Shown: positions 9,677 through 21,515, numbered from the stretch's first letter. The stretch: 64,000 bases of DNA from Lunularia cruciata (GCA_948567375.1 OX419763.1:1178001-1242000); one strand, 5' to 3'. Program-made: numbers and translations. The notes: a model not told the origin generated them from the letters alone.

Positions 9677-12220
9677 ATGTCAAGAAGATTTCTTGTTCCT
9701 CTGAGTAGTCATCCTGCAGTAATGCATGTCAAGAACCCAATTGAGAGTGAAATTTGCCAAAGTCCAGAAAGGGTTAGAGTGTCTTGTCCAAGAGAGGGAA
9801 TAGTCTTCCAGTGCCAAAGAACAAGAGAGCAGATCATGGCAAAGAAGGTCAAGAACGCCCTTGCAATAAGAAGTTTTGCAATTTGGAGGTTGGATGTCAT
9901 AGCCAAGATAGAGGTCTTGAATAGACTTCATCTTGATTTTTTAGCTTGGATATGGAATTTCAGTTTCCCAAGAGTCATAGTAGAGATAGCTGCCAATAAG
10001 TGTGAGGAAGGCCATGAAGTCAAGGAGAAGAGAGGAAATTCGGCTCAATGGACTGAGTCGGATTGGAGGTTAGTGTTGGGGAAGGAAGCAAGAGAACCGA
10101 TGGGGATAACCTTCTATTGGAAGTGTGATGTTGCAGAGGAGACTGCAAATATATGCAATTTGTTCTTTGCTCCGTGCACAAAAAAGGGGTACAAGGTAGA
10201 GTCCTATTGGGACCCGATTAAATGAAGCATTGTGGGGATGATAATGGCAATGTTCAAACCAAAACAAACAACTTACATGAACATGCAACATGCAGTCTTT
10301 TTCCACCAAATGTTTGTTGGAGTGAAGGTGAATTGTGCAAAGTGTTTCCACCAGCAAATGAGGCAGATGGTTGTCAATTGGAGGACAAATTTGCCTCCAC
10401 ATTATTTTTCACCGTTTGCAGCACATTTCTACTTTGGGTTAAATTTGTTGAGAGCGGAGGAGCGGCATTGCATAGTGTCCCATTTTCATCTTGATTTGAG
10501 ACAAGAAGCGGATGAAGAAGAACAACAATACATGGCACACTTGCAAGCCAATGATGATTGGTTCTTGAGGAATGAGACAACGGGAGATGGAAGAAGTTAT
10601 AAGCCTGAAGACAAAGAAGCAGAATAAACCCAAAGAAGTAGAGTTGTCTCCAATACAAAAGAAGACCCAAAGTCTCATTCTGCGGGGTAAGAAGGCAGTG
10701 AAAGATGAAACTTTGGATAAAGAGTCTGAAACGGAGACGTAGTCTTGAGGAGAAGACTCAGAAGAAGCGGAACTCACATTACAAAGTGAGGAATCTGGAA
10801 GTGAGAGTGAGGGTGAAGACAAAGTTCAACAATCGGCTTAAGCAAAAGTAGATGAAGATTTCCATGTGATGATTGACAGTATAAAGGTAAATGCTTATCC
10901 TTGTGTAGCCCTGGTCATGGAAGAGAAGGGGCCTGAGTGTAAAAAGAATAACCCTGCAGGCCCAAGTTCAGCAGGTAAGGAAGAAGGAAGCTTTGATGTA
11001 GTAGCGCTGAAAGTACGAAGATCAAGACTTTGGAAGAAGGAGCCAGCAGAAGAGGCAAAGTACAAAGATGGGGCCGAAGACAAAGAGCACTTTGGAGGAA
11101 TACAGTATTTATCACATGTTGTAACTCCACTGCTGGGGCTGTTGAAAAAGCACCTGAAGGTCATCCCACAAGATCATGTGAAGGTGAGGAATGAGTTGCA
11201 GGTGGTGAAGTATCTGCTGGCTGAAGTGAATGGATTGCAGGAGCGCGTAACCTAAAGAGATAAGGAAGTTGAAGAGCTTCAGGTGGATACAGTCTTGAGG
11301 AAGAAGACTTTCTAGAAGTTGCAAGAGAGTTTTGAGTCAAGAGGGACAGAAATGCAGCGGCAAGCCAAAGAGTTGAAGGAGCAGGTGATGTTGCTTACCA
11401 ATATGAAAGAGGAGGTAAGAGAAGTGCACATCAAGAGAATTCATGTGAAAGCGATGGCAGCAATGATGGAGCAGGAGTTAGAAAGCTTGAAGAAGACCAC
11501 AGCCAGGAAAGATCAAGCATGGTAGAGAGAGTTGGCGGTCAGACAAGAAGAACAAGAAAGACTGAGAGAGTTGGTGCAAAGTGTTGAGTTACAGAGTTCT
11601 CAGTATATAGAGGAGAAAAAGATGCTTGCTGCTGAGTACAAAGATGAGTCGAAGATGTACCAGGAGGAGTTGAAAGCAAAACGATCTAGTGGGTATGCAT
11701 TGGATGTCAATAGGAGCGTTGTGAGAAATTTGAGAGCTATGCTATGCACTGAGGCTAAAGGAAGATTGGAAGAAGGAAGATTACACAAATTAAAGTTGCA
11801 TGTGTAGGAAACTTGGAAGAGGAGAGCTAAAGATGTTGATATGAACACTCTACTAATCCAATTAAGGGAGTGAGTAGATAGAAGATGTTAGAAGTAGGAG
11901 ACAATGTGAGTCTCAGATTAGATTTAGTGAATTCAAAGTAAGAGAGAATTAGGAGTAGTGTGACGGAGGAGAAAAAGTCAGATGTTGTAGAAGTAGGAAT
12001 TCAAGTGTCTTTGGACTTGTCATTGGAGACTTTAGAGAAGAGTGGGTTGCAAGATAAAGAGATAAAAAGATTACCCATGACCTCATTTGTAGTTCCTAGA
12101 GAAGAGGTAGTAGAAATAGTGAAGGAATTAGTGGAGTCAGATATACCCAAAGAAGGAGAAGTGATAGGAAGATCATTGGGTTTGGAAGCAAATGAAGTGA
12201 TTGACATCGGATTGGAGTAG
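9677..12220 (+). pseudogene. U3-encoded ORF, copy C (globular domain nearly intact)
   Basis: About 848 codons, function not recognised. From ATG 9677 to 10627 (317 codons) one frame is kept with a single TGA (10223-10225). This stretch has the N-terminal FLVPLSSHP motif, the segment WRLDVIAKIEVLNRL, WTESDWRLVLGKEA, TKKGYKVESYWDP, QHAVFFHQMF, NCAKCFHQQMRQM and PPHYF.PFAAHFYFGLNLL. A Ser/Glu-rich acidic linker follows (about 10630-10870). The coiled coil (about 11100-11810) includes MMEQELESLKK and RLRELVQS. The tail 11960-12220 ends in DIGLE and a TAG. Indels between 10630 and 11960 shift the frame. I see no signal peptide or membrane segment, so it does not look like an envelope protein. The total length equals that of the copy at 41280-43823 (2544 bp). 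Confidence 0.8.
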
Positions 12221-12336
12221 AAATAGATTGAGATTTGAAGAGGCAGATATGAAGAGGTGCATTATCATTTTGGATCTGCAGGTTTGTAGAGTTGTTGTAG
12301 AATCATATTTTTGTTAGTTAATTGTTGATTGCTCTA

Positions 12337-12346
12337 CTATTTAAAG
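12337..12346 (+). promoter_or_regulatory. Candidate genomic-RNA TATA box, LTR C
   Basis: CTATTTAAAG, downstream of the U3 ORF stop and about 680 bp from the LTR end. Position and sequence are conserved among the LTR copies, including the short type that lacks most of the ORF. Confidence 0.55.
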
Positions 12347-13024
12347 GAGGCATTCATAGTAAAATGTTATTCAATATTCATATTTCTGAAGATAGATAAA
12401 GCAAAGTGCTAATTTTAGTGCTTGTATCTTGAGCTTAATTCCAAGTATCAACTTTGTGTGTGTGTTTGTGAGTGTGTGGAGAATGTGGAAGTGCAAGTCA
12501 GTGTGCTTGTTAGATGTTGGATCCTACAACCTTGAACTTCATTTTGTGTGTTTGATCTTGAGTGAAGTGCAATCAAAGCAATACCTTGACAGATCTGAGA
12601 GGAATTGTAGTGTTGGTAGTATTCTACATTTGTGAGTGCAGCATTGAGTTGATGTGAAGCAATTTTGATCAAGGAAGTTGTGCCTTTAGTGGAGAGGTGG
12701 AACAAAATTTTGAGGCAAAGTAGTTTTGTAGTGAAGTGCCATTTTTGGGAGAATCTGAATCATCACAATCAAGATTTGTTTGGACAGAATTTGCTATGTT
12801 GTGATTATGGGTATGTGTATTCATGACAAGTTGTCAAGATTGTGAGCTTGTTACTCTCCTCTCGGTGTAGTTTCTACCTGAGAGATTAAAGAAGAACCCA
12901 AGAAAAACTACATTGTTATTGTTTGTCTTGTATTTGACCAATTCTGAATTGTATCTCTGTGGGAACAAACTTTACTTACCTGATTATTGCAAAAGTGATA
13001 TTTGTTGGATTGTCACATGATTTT

Positions 13025-13042
13025 TGGTGCCATTGCTGGGGA
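13025..13042 (+). other. Primer-binding site of element C (tRNA-Asp type)
   Basis: TGGTGCCATTGCTGGGGA differs from the tRNA-Asp complement at three positions. All three are CpG dinucleotides changed to TpG or CpA, the trace of methylcytosine deamination. It sits 7 bases after the LTR end at 13017. Confidence 0.87.
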
Positions 13043-13146
13043 TACAAAACTTGGAAGTGGAAGAACACGAAGCCTATCTCAAAATTGGGTGTCAAAGCAA
13101 TATGAATGTCTGCATTGAAAGAACAACGGGAAGAGAGAGTTTGAAG

Positions 13147-14935
13147 ATGAATGTTGCATTATGAAGAAGAAGAACACCTGAAGATCCAATCCACTTTTGA
13201 TAAAGCCGACTAGGAGGCGTTTGACTTGCAACTTCTTTGCAAAGTTCAAGAAGCTTTGCAAGAACTCGAACAAAAGAAACACAAAGGTAGGTGGCAAGGC
13301 TACTTCTCGTCCCCCTCTTCCAAAAAAAGAAAGACTCGAGCGGGCAGACATATTCATTATGACTCAGTACACCGACTTGCCCTAAAGTTGTAAAGGAAGT
13401 CAAATTTGTCAAGAAGTTTGTTTGCAAAAAGATAGCACAAACACTTATGGAAGAAGAGTGTCAACATCTTCTATGCACAATTCCTCAATTATCTCGAATG
13501 AATTTTGAAGAACACTTGGGAGGTGTTGAACCTCTTGCTTCTATTTGGGTTGAAGTCGACACAAACAGAGAAGAAGAAATTGTCAAAGAAGTCCCCACTT
13601 TGAACTTGACTGGTTAGAATCATTGGGCTGCCAACACAGCATCCATACCAAGCAGCTCCTCGGGCCTATCAAGTTCAAATTTACCACAACCAATCCCACC
13701 AAATCAAACGATGACTTTGTTGCTTGTCACCCAACACGCCTATCAGAAGTATAAGGGGACCAAACAAGACAAAGATCTGATGAATTTATCTCCTTTTCCA
13801 ACAAGGAACATGACTCTGCAGATTGTTTGCAAATTTTTCCAAGTCTGCTCCGAAAGAAAGCTCGGAGCTAGTACACCCATGTAACCTAGAAGGGGTTCAC
13901 ACCAACCGATTGGGCAGACTTGTGAAATGGCTTCTTGGAACAATTCCAAGAAGTTGATTATGATACAAGTGTCTTTGCGGCACTCAATGATTTGGACCAA
14001 GGGAAGAAGGAAAGGTTGAGAGATTACTCCCAGCGGTTTATGGCCCTATTGAACCGAGTTCTGAAACAATGAGGTGTGGTGGGTTTCCCTGATGCCCAAG
14101 TCATTACCTGGTTTCTTGGCGGACTTTCACCGGAGATTTGTATCTTTGCCAAGGAGAGGAATGTAACTTCCTTGGACAAAGTCCTCAAACATGTTGCCCA
14201 ATATGAGGCGGCTCACTCTCACTCATCCAGCAACCAAAGAAATCAGGGGAAGAAAGGCAAGAAGCCTAGAAGGAGAGCTTCTCGCAGCACATCCCCTTCT
14301 TTGGAGGAATCCTCCACATCTTTGAGTTCTTCAGAATCCAAAGAAGAATCAAATCCGAGACGAATACAAAGACACAGAAAAAAGAAACCAGTAACACCAC
14401 CAGCAAAGAATATACCTAAGGCGGATCAGAAGCTAGAGACTCTTATTAAAGACTTTGCGGATTTCAAGATCCAGATGACTGGAGCCACGGACCAAAGAAA
14501 GCCTCTATCATTTGGCCAACCAAATGTCTGGTGCACTCCATGTGGTAAATCTGGCCATGCAAATATGGAGTGTTTGACCTGCACTGCATTTCCAATGCAA
14601 CAAATTGATTGAGTTCCCAGTTGGGACCACAGTGAGGAAGATGAGGTTGTGTACCAAACCCAAAGGTGCAGCCTCAGGCAAGCACATCGTATCAAGGTCC
14701 GGGGTATGGACCAAGGGAGTATAACAATAATGCTCTCCTATGAAGACCACCAATGGGCGGCCAAAATAGGCCTCAAAATGTTGCACCAGGTGCTTGCTAT
14801 AATTGTGGCTCGATGGGACATTGGTCTCCATATTCTCTGGGGCCAAAATGGAAAATTGGGTATGTTCTACTTTGTGAAAATTGTAAAGGATCAAGGCATA
14901 CGGGAAACCAGTGCCCGCAACCACCATTGAAGAAT
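13147..14935 (+). pseudogene. gag: gag of element C (decayed)
   Basis: Gag polyprotein remnant downstream of the PBS. The N-terminal charged region (about 13155-13390) matches that of element A at 2587-2342. The capsid-like part spans about 13730-14250, with the segment DYDTSVFAALNDLDQGKKE and ITWFLGGLSPEICIF. The longest open frame is 14076-14612 and covers the end of capsid and a Ser/Arg-rich linker. Three zinc knuckles are visible. Knuckle 1 (14532-14573) has intact CCHC. Knuckle 2 (14795-14836) has its last Cys changed to Ser. Knuckle 3 (14873-14914) is intact (CENCKGSRHTGNQC). Stops and at least two frame changes break the gene. Its own start is uncertain because sister copies carry a stop just upstream of the aligned region. 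Confidence 0.87.
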
Positions 14936-16019
14936 TTGGATCTCTTGAACTGGATGCGGATATCACAAGCTGCATGATCACATTCATACCCATTGATTCA
15001 GGGTCGGGCGTGAATGTCATGACATAACACACTGCCCATTGATTGGGGTATACAATGTTTGAACCAACACCCCAAATTTTGAAATTTGTGGATCAAACCA
15101 AGAGACAGCCTTTGGGCATGCTGTCAAACATTACCACGATCATTTGAGGGGTGCCCTTTAAATTAAATTACATTGTGTTACGACCTGTGACAAAAATTGG
15201 CTACCCTCTCTTGATTGGAAGACCCTAGCTGTACACTGTCCAGGTTATTGTGGATTGGCACCAGCAAAAGTTACGGTTTAAGTACATTTTGTCCAAAGAT
15301 CAGAAGCTGGTGACCGTGAGTTGGACAAAGGTTCCTCATCTCAGAGAAAAAAACTTTGTCAAAAGACAAAGATGAATCCAAAGATTCATCATCTTTGTCT
15401 TCAAAAGACGAAGTCCAAGTCAATTACTTGGAATACTACAATGTAGAGGTCGAAGATGAAGACCCATGCGACATTGCCTCGGGTGAACACAACTTGGAGG
15501 AAGGAGGTTTGATTGCAGTACGTCTTGGATTGAGCCGGGTAAGCCATGTGGAAAGATGCATCAACCTCAATGACTGTCAAGATGTTGTCTTGACTGAAGG
15601 AAAAATTTTGAAGACAGTCACTCCGGAGGAGTGGCAAATACACTATCCTATTTATAGAATTCTAGGATGTATTCACCTGGTTAATTGATCAAATGCCGGG
15701 TATTCCATGAGAATTTGGAGAACACCGGATTGATCTGGTTGAAGGTGCAGTTCAGCAAAGACAATACCGCTTGAACCCAAAGTACTCCCTCTTGGTGAAA
15801 GACAAAATCAACAAGTACTTAGGGGCTGGAATAATTTTTCCTGTCTTAAGCAGTGAATGGCTCTCCCCCATTGTCATTGTCACAAAGAAGAAAATGGGAA
15901 ACATTCGAGTGTGCTAAGATTTTTGCAAGTTGAACGTAGTGACGAGGAAGGATCATCATCCTTTACTTTTTATTGATACAATTTGGACCAAGTAGCTAGT
16001 CATCCTTGTTATAGCTTTC
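14936..16019 (+). pseudogene. pol: Protease and start of reverse transcriptase, element C
   Basis: Retropepsin is recognised by IPIDSGSGVNVM, with the catalytic DSG at 14995-15003, and by the C-terminal LLIGRP (about 15204-15221). An acidic spacer follows (15356-15688), rich in KDKDESKDSSS-like sequence. RT then begins: SLLVKDKINKYLGAGIIFP, SEWLSPIVIVTKKK and RKDHHPLPF (about 15780-15980), which are the first blocks of a Ty3/gypsy RT. The RT stops at 16019, before the catalytic YxDD block, where a minus-strand LTR end begins. A stop follows the protease motif and others follow. The rest of this pol is not found downstream in the window. Confidence 0.85.
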
Positions 16020-16820
16020 TGTGTCAACCTGGCAAATATCACTTTTGTGGTAATCGGGTAAGTAAAGTTTGTTCCCATAGAGATACGAGTCAGAATTGGT
16101 CAAATACGAAGCAAAGTAACAATTTCAATTCTTCTTGGTTGCATCTTTAATCTCTCAGGTAGAAACCACACTGAGAAGAGAGTAACAAGCATTGACTTGC
16201 AGTCTTGTCACAAAGTAACACTCCTTAATCACAAATCCATCAAATCTTTCCAAACAATCTTGATTGTGATGATTCAAGCTCTCCCAAAAATGGCACTTCA
16301 CTGCAAAATGACTTTGCCTCAGAATTGTGTTCCATCTCTCCACTGAAGGCACAACTTCCTCGATCGAAATTGCTTCACATCAACCTCACACTACACTCAC
16401 AAATGCAAAATACTACCAACACTACAATGCCTCTCAGATCTGTCAAGGCATTGCTTTGATTGCACTTCACTCAGGATCAAACACACAAAATGAAGAGCAA
16501 GGCTGTGGAATCCAACATCCAACAAACACACTGACTTGCACTTTGGATTTCTTCAAACACTCACAAACACAATTGCAAAGTTGATACTTGGAATCAAGCT
16601 CAAGCGACGAGCACTGCTTCACAGCACTTCGCTTTATCTATTCTTAGAAATTATGAGCATTGAACAACATGATACTGTGAATGCCACTCTTAAATAGTGA
16701 ACAAATTGACAGTTCTAACAACTATACCATTCTACAACAACTGTTCTAACCTGCAGATCCGAAATGACAATGCATATCTTCATATCTGCCCCTTCAAATC
16801 TCAAATCGGTTTCTACTACT
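16020..16820 (-). repeat. LTR 3'-terminal fragment inserted in RT of element C
   Basis: Minus-strand LTR end. The terminus reads TGTGTCAACC on the plus strand (the family has TGTGACAACC) and begins exactly where the RT stops. It covers R/U5 and the region up to just before the ORF stop, about 800 bp. It then breaks into an inverted LTR piece. The 5 bp before it (CTTTC, 16015-16019) would be the target duplication, but no partner is present. Confidence 0.8.
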
Positions 16821-16829
16821 ATTTTTTAA

Positions 16830-17493
16830 TCTCAGAACTCATGTAGATAGGAAGATATTGGAGGTGGAAGACAATATCCAATTCGATAAGATTTAGTTAA
16901 GTTAGAGATAGATAAACTTTGGAAGGATGTAAGAGCAAAGCCCGAGGTAGATGAGATAGGAGTACAAATATCTTTGGATTTGCCATTGGAGATATTCCCA
17001 TCATGGGTAATCTATATACATCTTCTCTCTATGACCCAGAGGGAGAAGATGTATGTAGATTATCCATGATGGGAATTATAGATCAGGAAGAAGAAGTAGT
17101 AGAATTGGTAGAAGACTTGTTAGTTGTAAAACCCGAGGATAGAGTAGTATGTGAGGTTACTTCAGGATTGGAAGCCAAGGAAGAAGTGGATATTGGATTG
17201 GAGTAGTAATAATTTTGAGATTTGAAGAGGTAGATCTAAAGACGTGCATTGTCATTTTGGATCCGTAGGTTAGAAGAGTTGTTGTAGAACGGTATATTAG
17301 TTAGATAATTTTTGATTGCTTTACTATTTAAAGTTAGTATTCACAGTATGTTGTTGTTCAGTGCTCATAATTTTGAGAATAGATAAAGCAAAGTGTTGTA
17401 AAGCACCGCTTGTTGCTTGAGCTTAAATCCGAGTATCAACTTTTGTTTGTGAGTGTTTGGAGAATTCTGAAGTGCAAGTAAATGTGCTTGTTG
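16830..17493 (+). repeat. Inverted LTR fragment with ORF C-terminus
   Basis: A plus-strand LTR piece covering the last part of the U3 ORF (SRTHVDRKILEVEDN-like, ending EEVDIGLE and TAG near 17206), a decayed TATA region near 17325 and part of R/U5. It ends at 17493 and switches back to minus orientation. It contains a large hairpin (16994-17076). Confidence 0.75.
16994..17076. repeat. Inverted repeat (36-bp arms, 11-bp loop)
   Basis: The left arm 16994-17029 and right arm 17041-17076 are reverse complements at 33 of 36 positions, around the loop 17030-17040. Sister LTRs have only the right-arm sequence, so the left arm is an added inverted copy. Confidence 0.85.
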
Positions 17494-19223
17494 GCTTATC
17501 TCTCAGGTAGAAACCACACCCAAAAGAGAGTGACAACCACTGACTCCTAGTCTCATCACCAACATCCCTCTCATAATCAAAACTCCATCAAATTTTGTCC
17601 AAATAAATCTTGAAAAAAATCTTGATTGAAAAATCTGATGATTTAGATTCTCCCAAAGATGGCTACTTCACTATAAAAATGACTTTGCCTCATAATTGTG
17701 TTCTATCCCTCTACTAAAGGCACAACTTCCTTGATCAAAATTGTTTCACATCAAACTCACGCTGCACTCACAAATGTAGAATACTACCAAACTCTCAAAT
17801 CTGTCAAGGCATTGCTTTGATTACACTTCACTTAGCTTTGATCAAACACACAAAAAGGAGATCAGCATTGTGGAATCCAACATCCAACAAACATACTGAC
17901 TTGAATTCTCCACACGCTCACAAACACAAACACAAACTTGATACTTAGAATTAAGCTCAAATGGCAAGCACTAAGATACAACACTTTGCTTTATCTATCT
18001 TCAAAAATATGAATAATTGACAACAACACACTTCAAATACCTCCTTTAAATAGACAAAGCACTTTGATAGTATCTAACAAATATATTGTTGTACAAGCAC
18101 CCTACAAACCTATAGATCCAAAATGATAGACCACCAGCTCTTCATATTTGCCTCTTCATATCTCAAATTTTATTACTACTCTGATCCAATGTCAACCTCA
18201 ATTTTGGCTTCCAAACGCAACGTAACTCCTAACACTTCTCCCTCTTTGAGTCTCTCTTTTTCTACTAGTGCCTTCACTAATTCTACTCTTCACTCTGAAC
18301 TACAATTGTAGACTTGGATATTCTATCTATCTCCTTATCTTTTGACCCACTCTTCTTTAATGTCTTAGGTAGCTCACCCGAAGACACCTACACTCCTACT
18401 TCTACAACTTTGGACTTCTTCTCCTCCATCACACTACTAAGTTTCTCTAGCTCAAAGTTCACTAAATATAAATTGAGACACACATTTTCTCCTACTTCAA
18501 TCATCTTCCTATCTACTCAATCTCTTAAGCAAATCAACCGATTGTTCATATCTGCATCCTTTGCCTTCCTCTTCAAGTTTCTACACAAGCAACTTCCATT
18601 CAGCCTCGCTTCCTCTAGCTTCCCCTCCACTTTTGTACTCAACATTTCTCTCATTCAACAACAACAACTTTTCCTACCAACTCTAATGCATACTCTCAAG
18701 AACATTCCACCTTCAACTCTTCTCTATACATCTCCAACTCATCTTTGTACTTGACTACTAGCATCCACTTCTCCTCTACATACTAAGAAATTTGACTCTC
18801 AGCACTTCTTACTAGACTTCTTAATCTTTCTTCCTCTTGGTGTCAAAATGCTAACTGCCTCCGCCATGCTTGATCTTTCTCTACCACACTCTTCTTCAAG
18901 CTCTCTAACTCGTGCTCCATCACAGCCGCCATTGCCTTCACATGTATGCCTTCAATATAAGCTTTGCTTACTTCACCTTTCATCTACTCGATCACCACCT
19001 TCTGCTCATTCAACTCTTTGGCTTGACAGTTCATCTCTCTTCCACACCTATCAAAACTCTCTTGCAAATTCTCTAAAGTCTTCTTTTTTAGGACTACATC
19101 CACCCAAAGTTCTTCAGCTTCTTCTTCCCTTTGGGTTACTCTCTCCTTCAATTCTCTTGCTTCTTCAATCAGATACTTCATTACTTTGCAACTCATTGTT
19201 CACCTTCACATGATTTTCTTGTA

Positions 19224-19246
19224 TCTTCTTCTTCTTCTTCTTCTTC

Positions 19247-19275
<29 letters not shown>
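19224..19275. repeat. Compound microsatellite (CTT)n(AAT)n
   Basis: Seven or so CTT units are followed by nine or ten AAT units. It lies inside the U3 ORF and on the minus strand reads as runs of Leu then Lys. Sister LTRs have a non-repetitive LLELLK-like coding segment there. Confidence 0.9.
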
Positions 19276-19277
<2 letters not shown>

Positions 19278-20563
19278 TCAATGAAGCCATGATTTTTGAC
19301 AAGTACACCACCCCATCAAAGTCTTTGTCTTGATCTTTGTACTTGGCTTCCATTGGTGCTTCTTCAATAGGGCACTTACACCAAAGTCAAGATCTTCATA
19401 CCTTCAACATTACTTCTTTTGAGCTTGCTTTTTCTTCCTTCTCTCAGCTCAGACCTGTAGCTGCAACTTGTAGTAACCTCTTTGACCTCACTCCCTTCTG
19501 GACTACCATCTGTGGCTGTTCATCAAACAGGTATAGGTAACTTCAAACAAGAGGCATCTCCTCCTTACATATGATCAATTGCCACATGGAATTCCACATC
19601 ATCTTTTCCCTTCCTTGCATCAATTGATTGTTGAGCTTCTTCTTCACCTTCACTCTCACTGCCATACTCCTTGCCCTGCAATGTGAGTTCATCTTCTTTG
19701 GAGTCTTCTCTCTTTGACTCTGTCTTTGTTTCAGACTTTGTTCCCAAAGAATTGTCCCTCATAGCCTCCTTACCTTGTAGGTTTAGTCTTTGTGTCTTTC
19801 ATTGTAGAAAGGGTAATACTTCTCCTTTGGGTTTAGTCTACTTCTTCATCTTTGGACTTCTACCTTCCACCATCTTCCTTTGTCCCACCCCGGTGAAACG
19901 ATTGTTGCTTGACTGCAATTGCAAAATGTATCGTTGCTCCTCTTCATCCGCTTCATGTCAAAGATTAGGATGGAAATGCAAAACCATCCAATGCTTCTCC
20001 TCCATTGACAATAGATTTAACCCGAGGTAGAAACATGTGGCAAACAATACAAAGTAGTGTGGTGGCAAATTTGTCCTCCAGTTGACAATCATTTGCCTCG
20101 TTCTTTGATGGAAGCACTTTGCCTAGTTCACCTTCTCTCCTGCATTTGGTGGAAGAAGACCACTTACTGCATATTCACATATGTTGTTTGCTCTAGATTG
20201 AACATTGCCATGAGTGCTTTCACAATGCTGTGTTTAAATGGTCCCAATAGGACTCCACTTTGTAGCCATTCTTGGTCTATGGAACAAAGAATGAATTCCT
20301 GATTTTTGTGGTCTCTTCTGTATATTCACACTTTTGATAGAAGGTGACTTTGGTTGAATCTCCTGCTTCTTTTCCCAAGACTAACTTCCAATCTGACTGA
20401 GTCCATCAAGCTGGATTTCTTCTCTTCCCCATTACTTTGGGGCCTTCCTCACAATTACTAGTAGCTATCTCTGCCATGAAACTTGGAAAATTAACATTCT
20501 AGTTCCAAGCCAAAAAGGTAATATGAAGTCTGCTCAAGACTTAAATTCTAGCTTCCACATCTA

Positions 20564-20603
20564 ATTTTATTAATAATTAATTATTAATAATAATAATTCT
20601 AAC
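20564..20603. repeat. AT-rich TAA/TTA tract
   Basis: A run of TTATTAATAATT-like sequence in the N-terminal part of the U3 ORF of the outer LTR. It is absent from sister copies and is probably a local microsatellite expansion. Confidence 0.6.
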
Positions 20604-21493
20604 GCCACATTTTCAATTCGACAGAATTGAAAAACTCCTCACTACAAGGGCATTCTTACCCTTCTTTTACTGCCATTATTTGCTCACGACTTCTTTGGCG
20701 TTGGAAGATTATCCTTTCTCTTAGATGCAACACTTTAACCCCTTCTGGACTTTGAAAAATTTCACTCTCAATCAGCTTCGTGACTCACATTCCTATAGGA
20801 CAACTCTTTAGAGGAACAAGATACCGTCTTCACATGTCCAATTTCCCTTGGTGCAGTGTTAATTTTATAGCACTTCAAGGTATAGTCATTCTTCAGTCAA
20901 TTTTGAAATCAACTCACTTCTTTTGCATGTTTGGTTCTTGTAACTCTTATGACAACCAAGCAAATATCACTTTTGCAGTAATCAGGTAAGTAAAGTTTGT
21001 TCCCACCGAGATACTAGTCAGAATTGGTCAAATACGAAGTGAAGTAACAAATGTAGTTCTTCATGGTTGCATCTTTAGTCTCTTAGGTAAAAATCCCACC
21101 CCAAAGAGAGTAGCAAGCATCACAATCTTGACAACTTGTCACAAATACACACACCCATAATCACAACACAACAAATTTTTTCCAAACAAATCTTGATTGT
21201 GATGATTCAGATTCTCCTGAAAACGGCACAAAATGACTTTGCCTCAGAATTGTGTTCCACCCCTCCACTAAAGGTACAACTTCCTTGATCAAAATTGCTT
21301 CACATCAACACTACGCTGCACTCACAAATGCAAAATACTACAAACATTACAATTCCTCTTAGATCTGTCAAGGCATTGCTTTGATTGCACTTTACTCAAG
21401 ATCAAATACACAAAATGAAGATCAAGGCTGCGGAATCCAACATCCAACATCCAACACTCACACTGACTTGCACTTCAAATTTCTCCAAACACT

Positions 21494-21515
21494 CACAAAC
21501 ACACACACACACACA
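21494..21515. repeat. CA dinucleotide run
   Basis: A short (CA)n tract in the R/U5 part of the solo LTR. Other copies have GTGTTTGTGAGTGTTTGG-like sequence at this place, from which the run could grow. Confidence 0.75.

Larger units (their letters stand above)
9269..13017 (+). repeat. 5' LTR of element C, long ORF-bearing type
   Basis: A 3749-bp complete LTR from TGTGGTGCCC to TTGTCACA, followed after 7 bases by a PBS at 13025. It holds the U3 ORF (9677-12220), a TATA-like box before it (9643-9650) and a CTATTTAAAG box after it (12337-12346). The upstream flank is CACGA (9264-9268). The matching downstream duplication is not in the window because the element is broken at 16020. Confidence 0.9.
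18176..20835 (-). pseudogene. U3-encoded ORF, copy in outer minus LTR
   Basis: Start ATG at 20835, but the second codon is TGA where relatives have a serine codon. The order is as in other copies: globular domain (about 20520-19980, with decayed VNWAKCFHQ and HYFVPFATCFYLGLN-like segments), acidic linker (19762-19565), coiled coil (19196-18984 and downward) and a stop at 18176. A compound microsatellite near 19224-19275 replaces conserved coding sequence with runs of Leu and Lys codons. Many indels are present. Function unrecognised; dead copy. Confidence 0.65.
17494..20947 (-). repeat. Outer minus LTR, main part (split by solo LTR)
   Basis: A long-type LTR in minus orientation whose last 150 bp or so (the U5 terminus) is missing at 17494. 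It continues across the nested solo LTR and ends at 25102. It carries U3 ORF 20835-18176 and a CTATTTAAAG box at 18053-18044. Confidence 0.82.

Noticed and set aside
13025-13042. Possible tRNA gene because of similarity to tRNA-Asp
   Set aside because: Only the 18 bases complementary to the tRNA 3' end are present, at the correct place after an LTR, so it is a primer-binding site. I saw no tRNA, rRNA or other RNA gene in the window.
19165-19353. Membrane protein with a poly-Leu segment
   Set aside because: The Leu run is a translated trinucleotide microsatellite in one decayed copy. Sister copies have an ordinary coiled-coil segment there.
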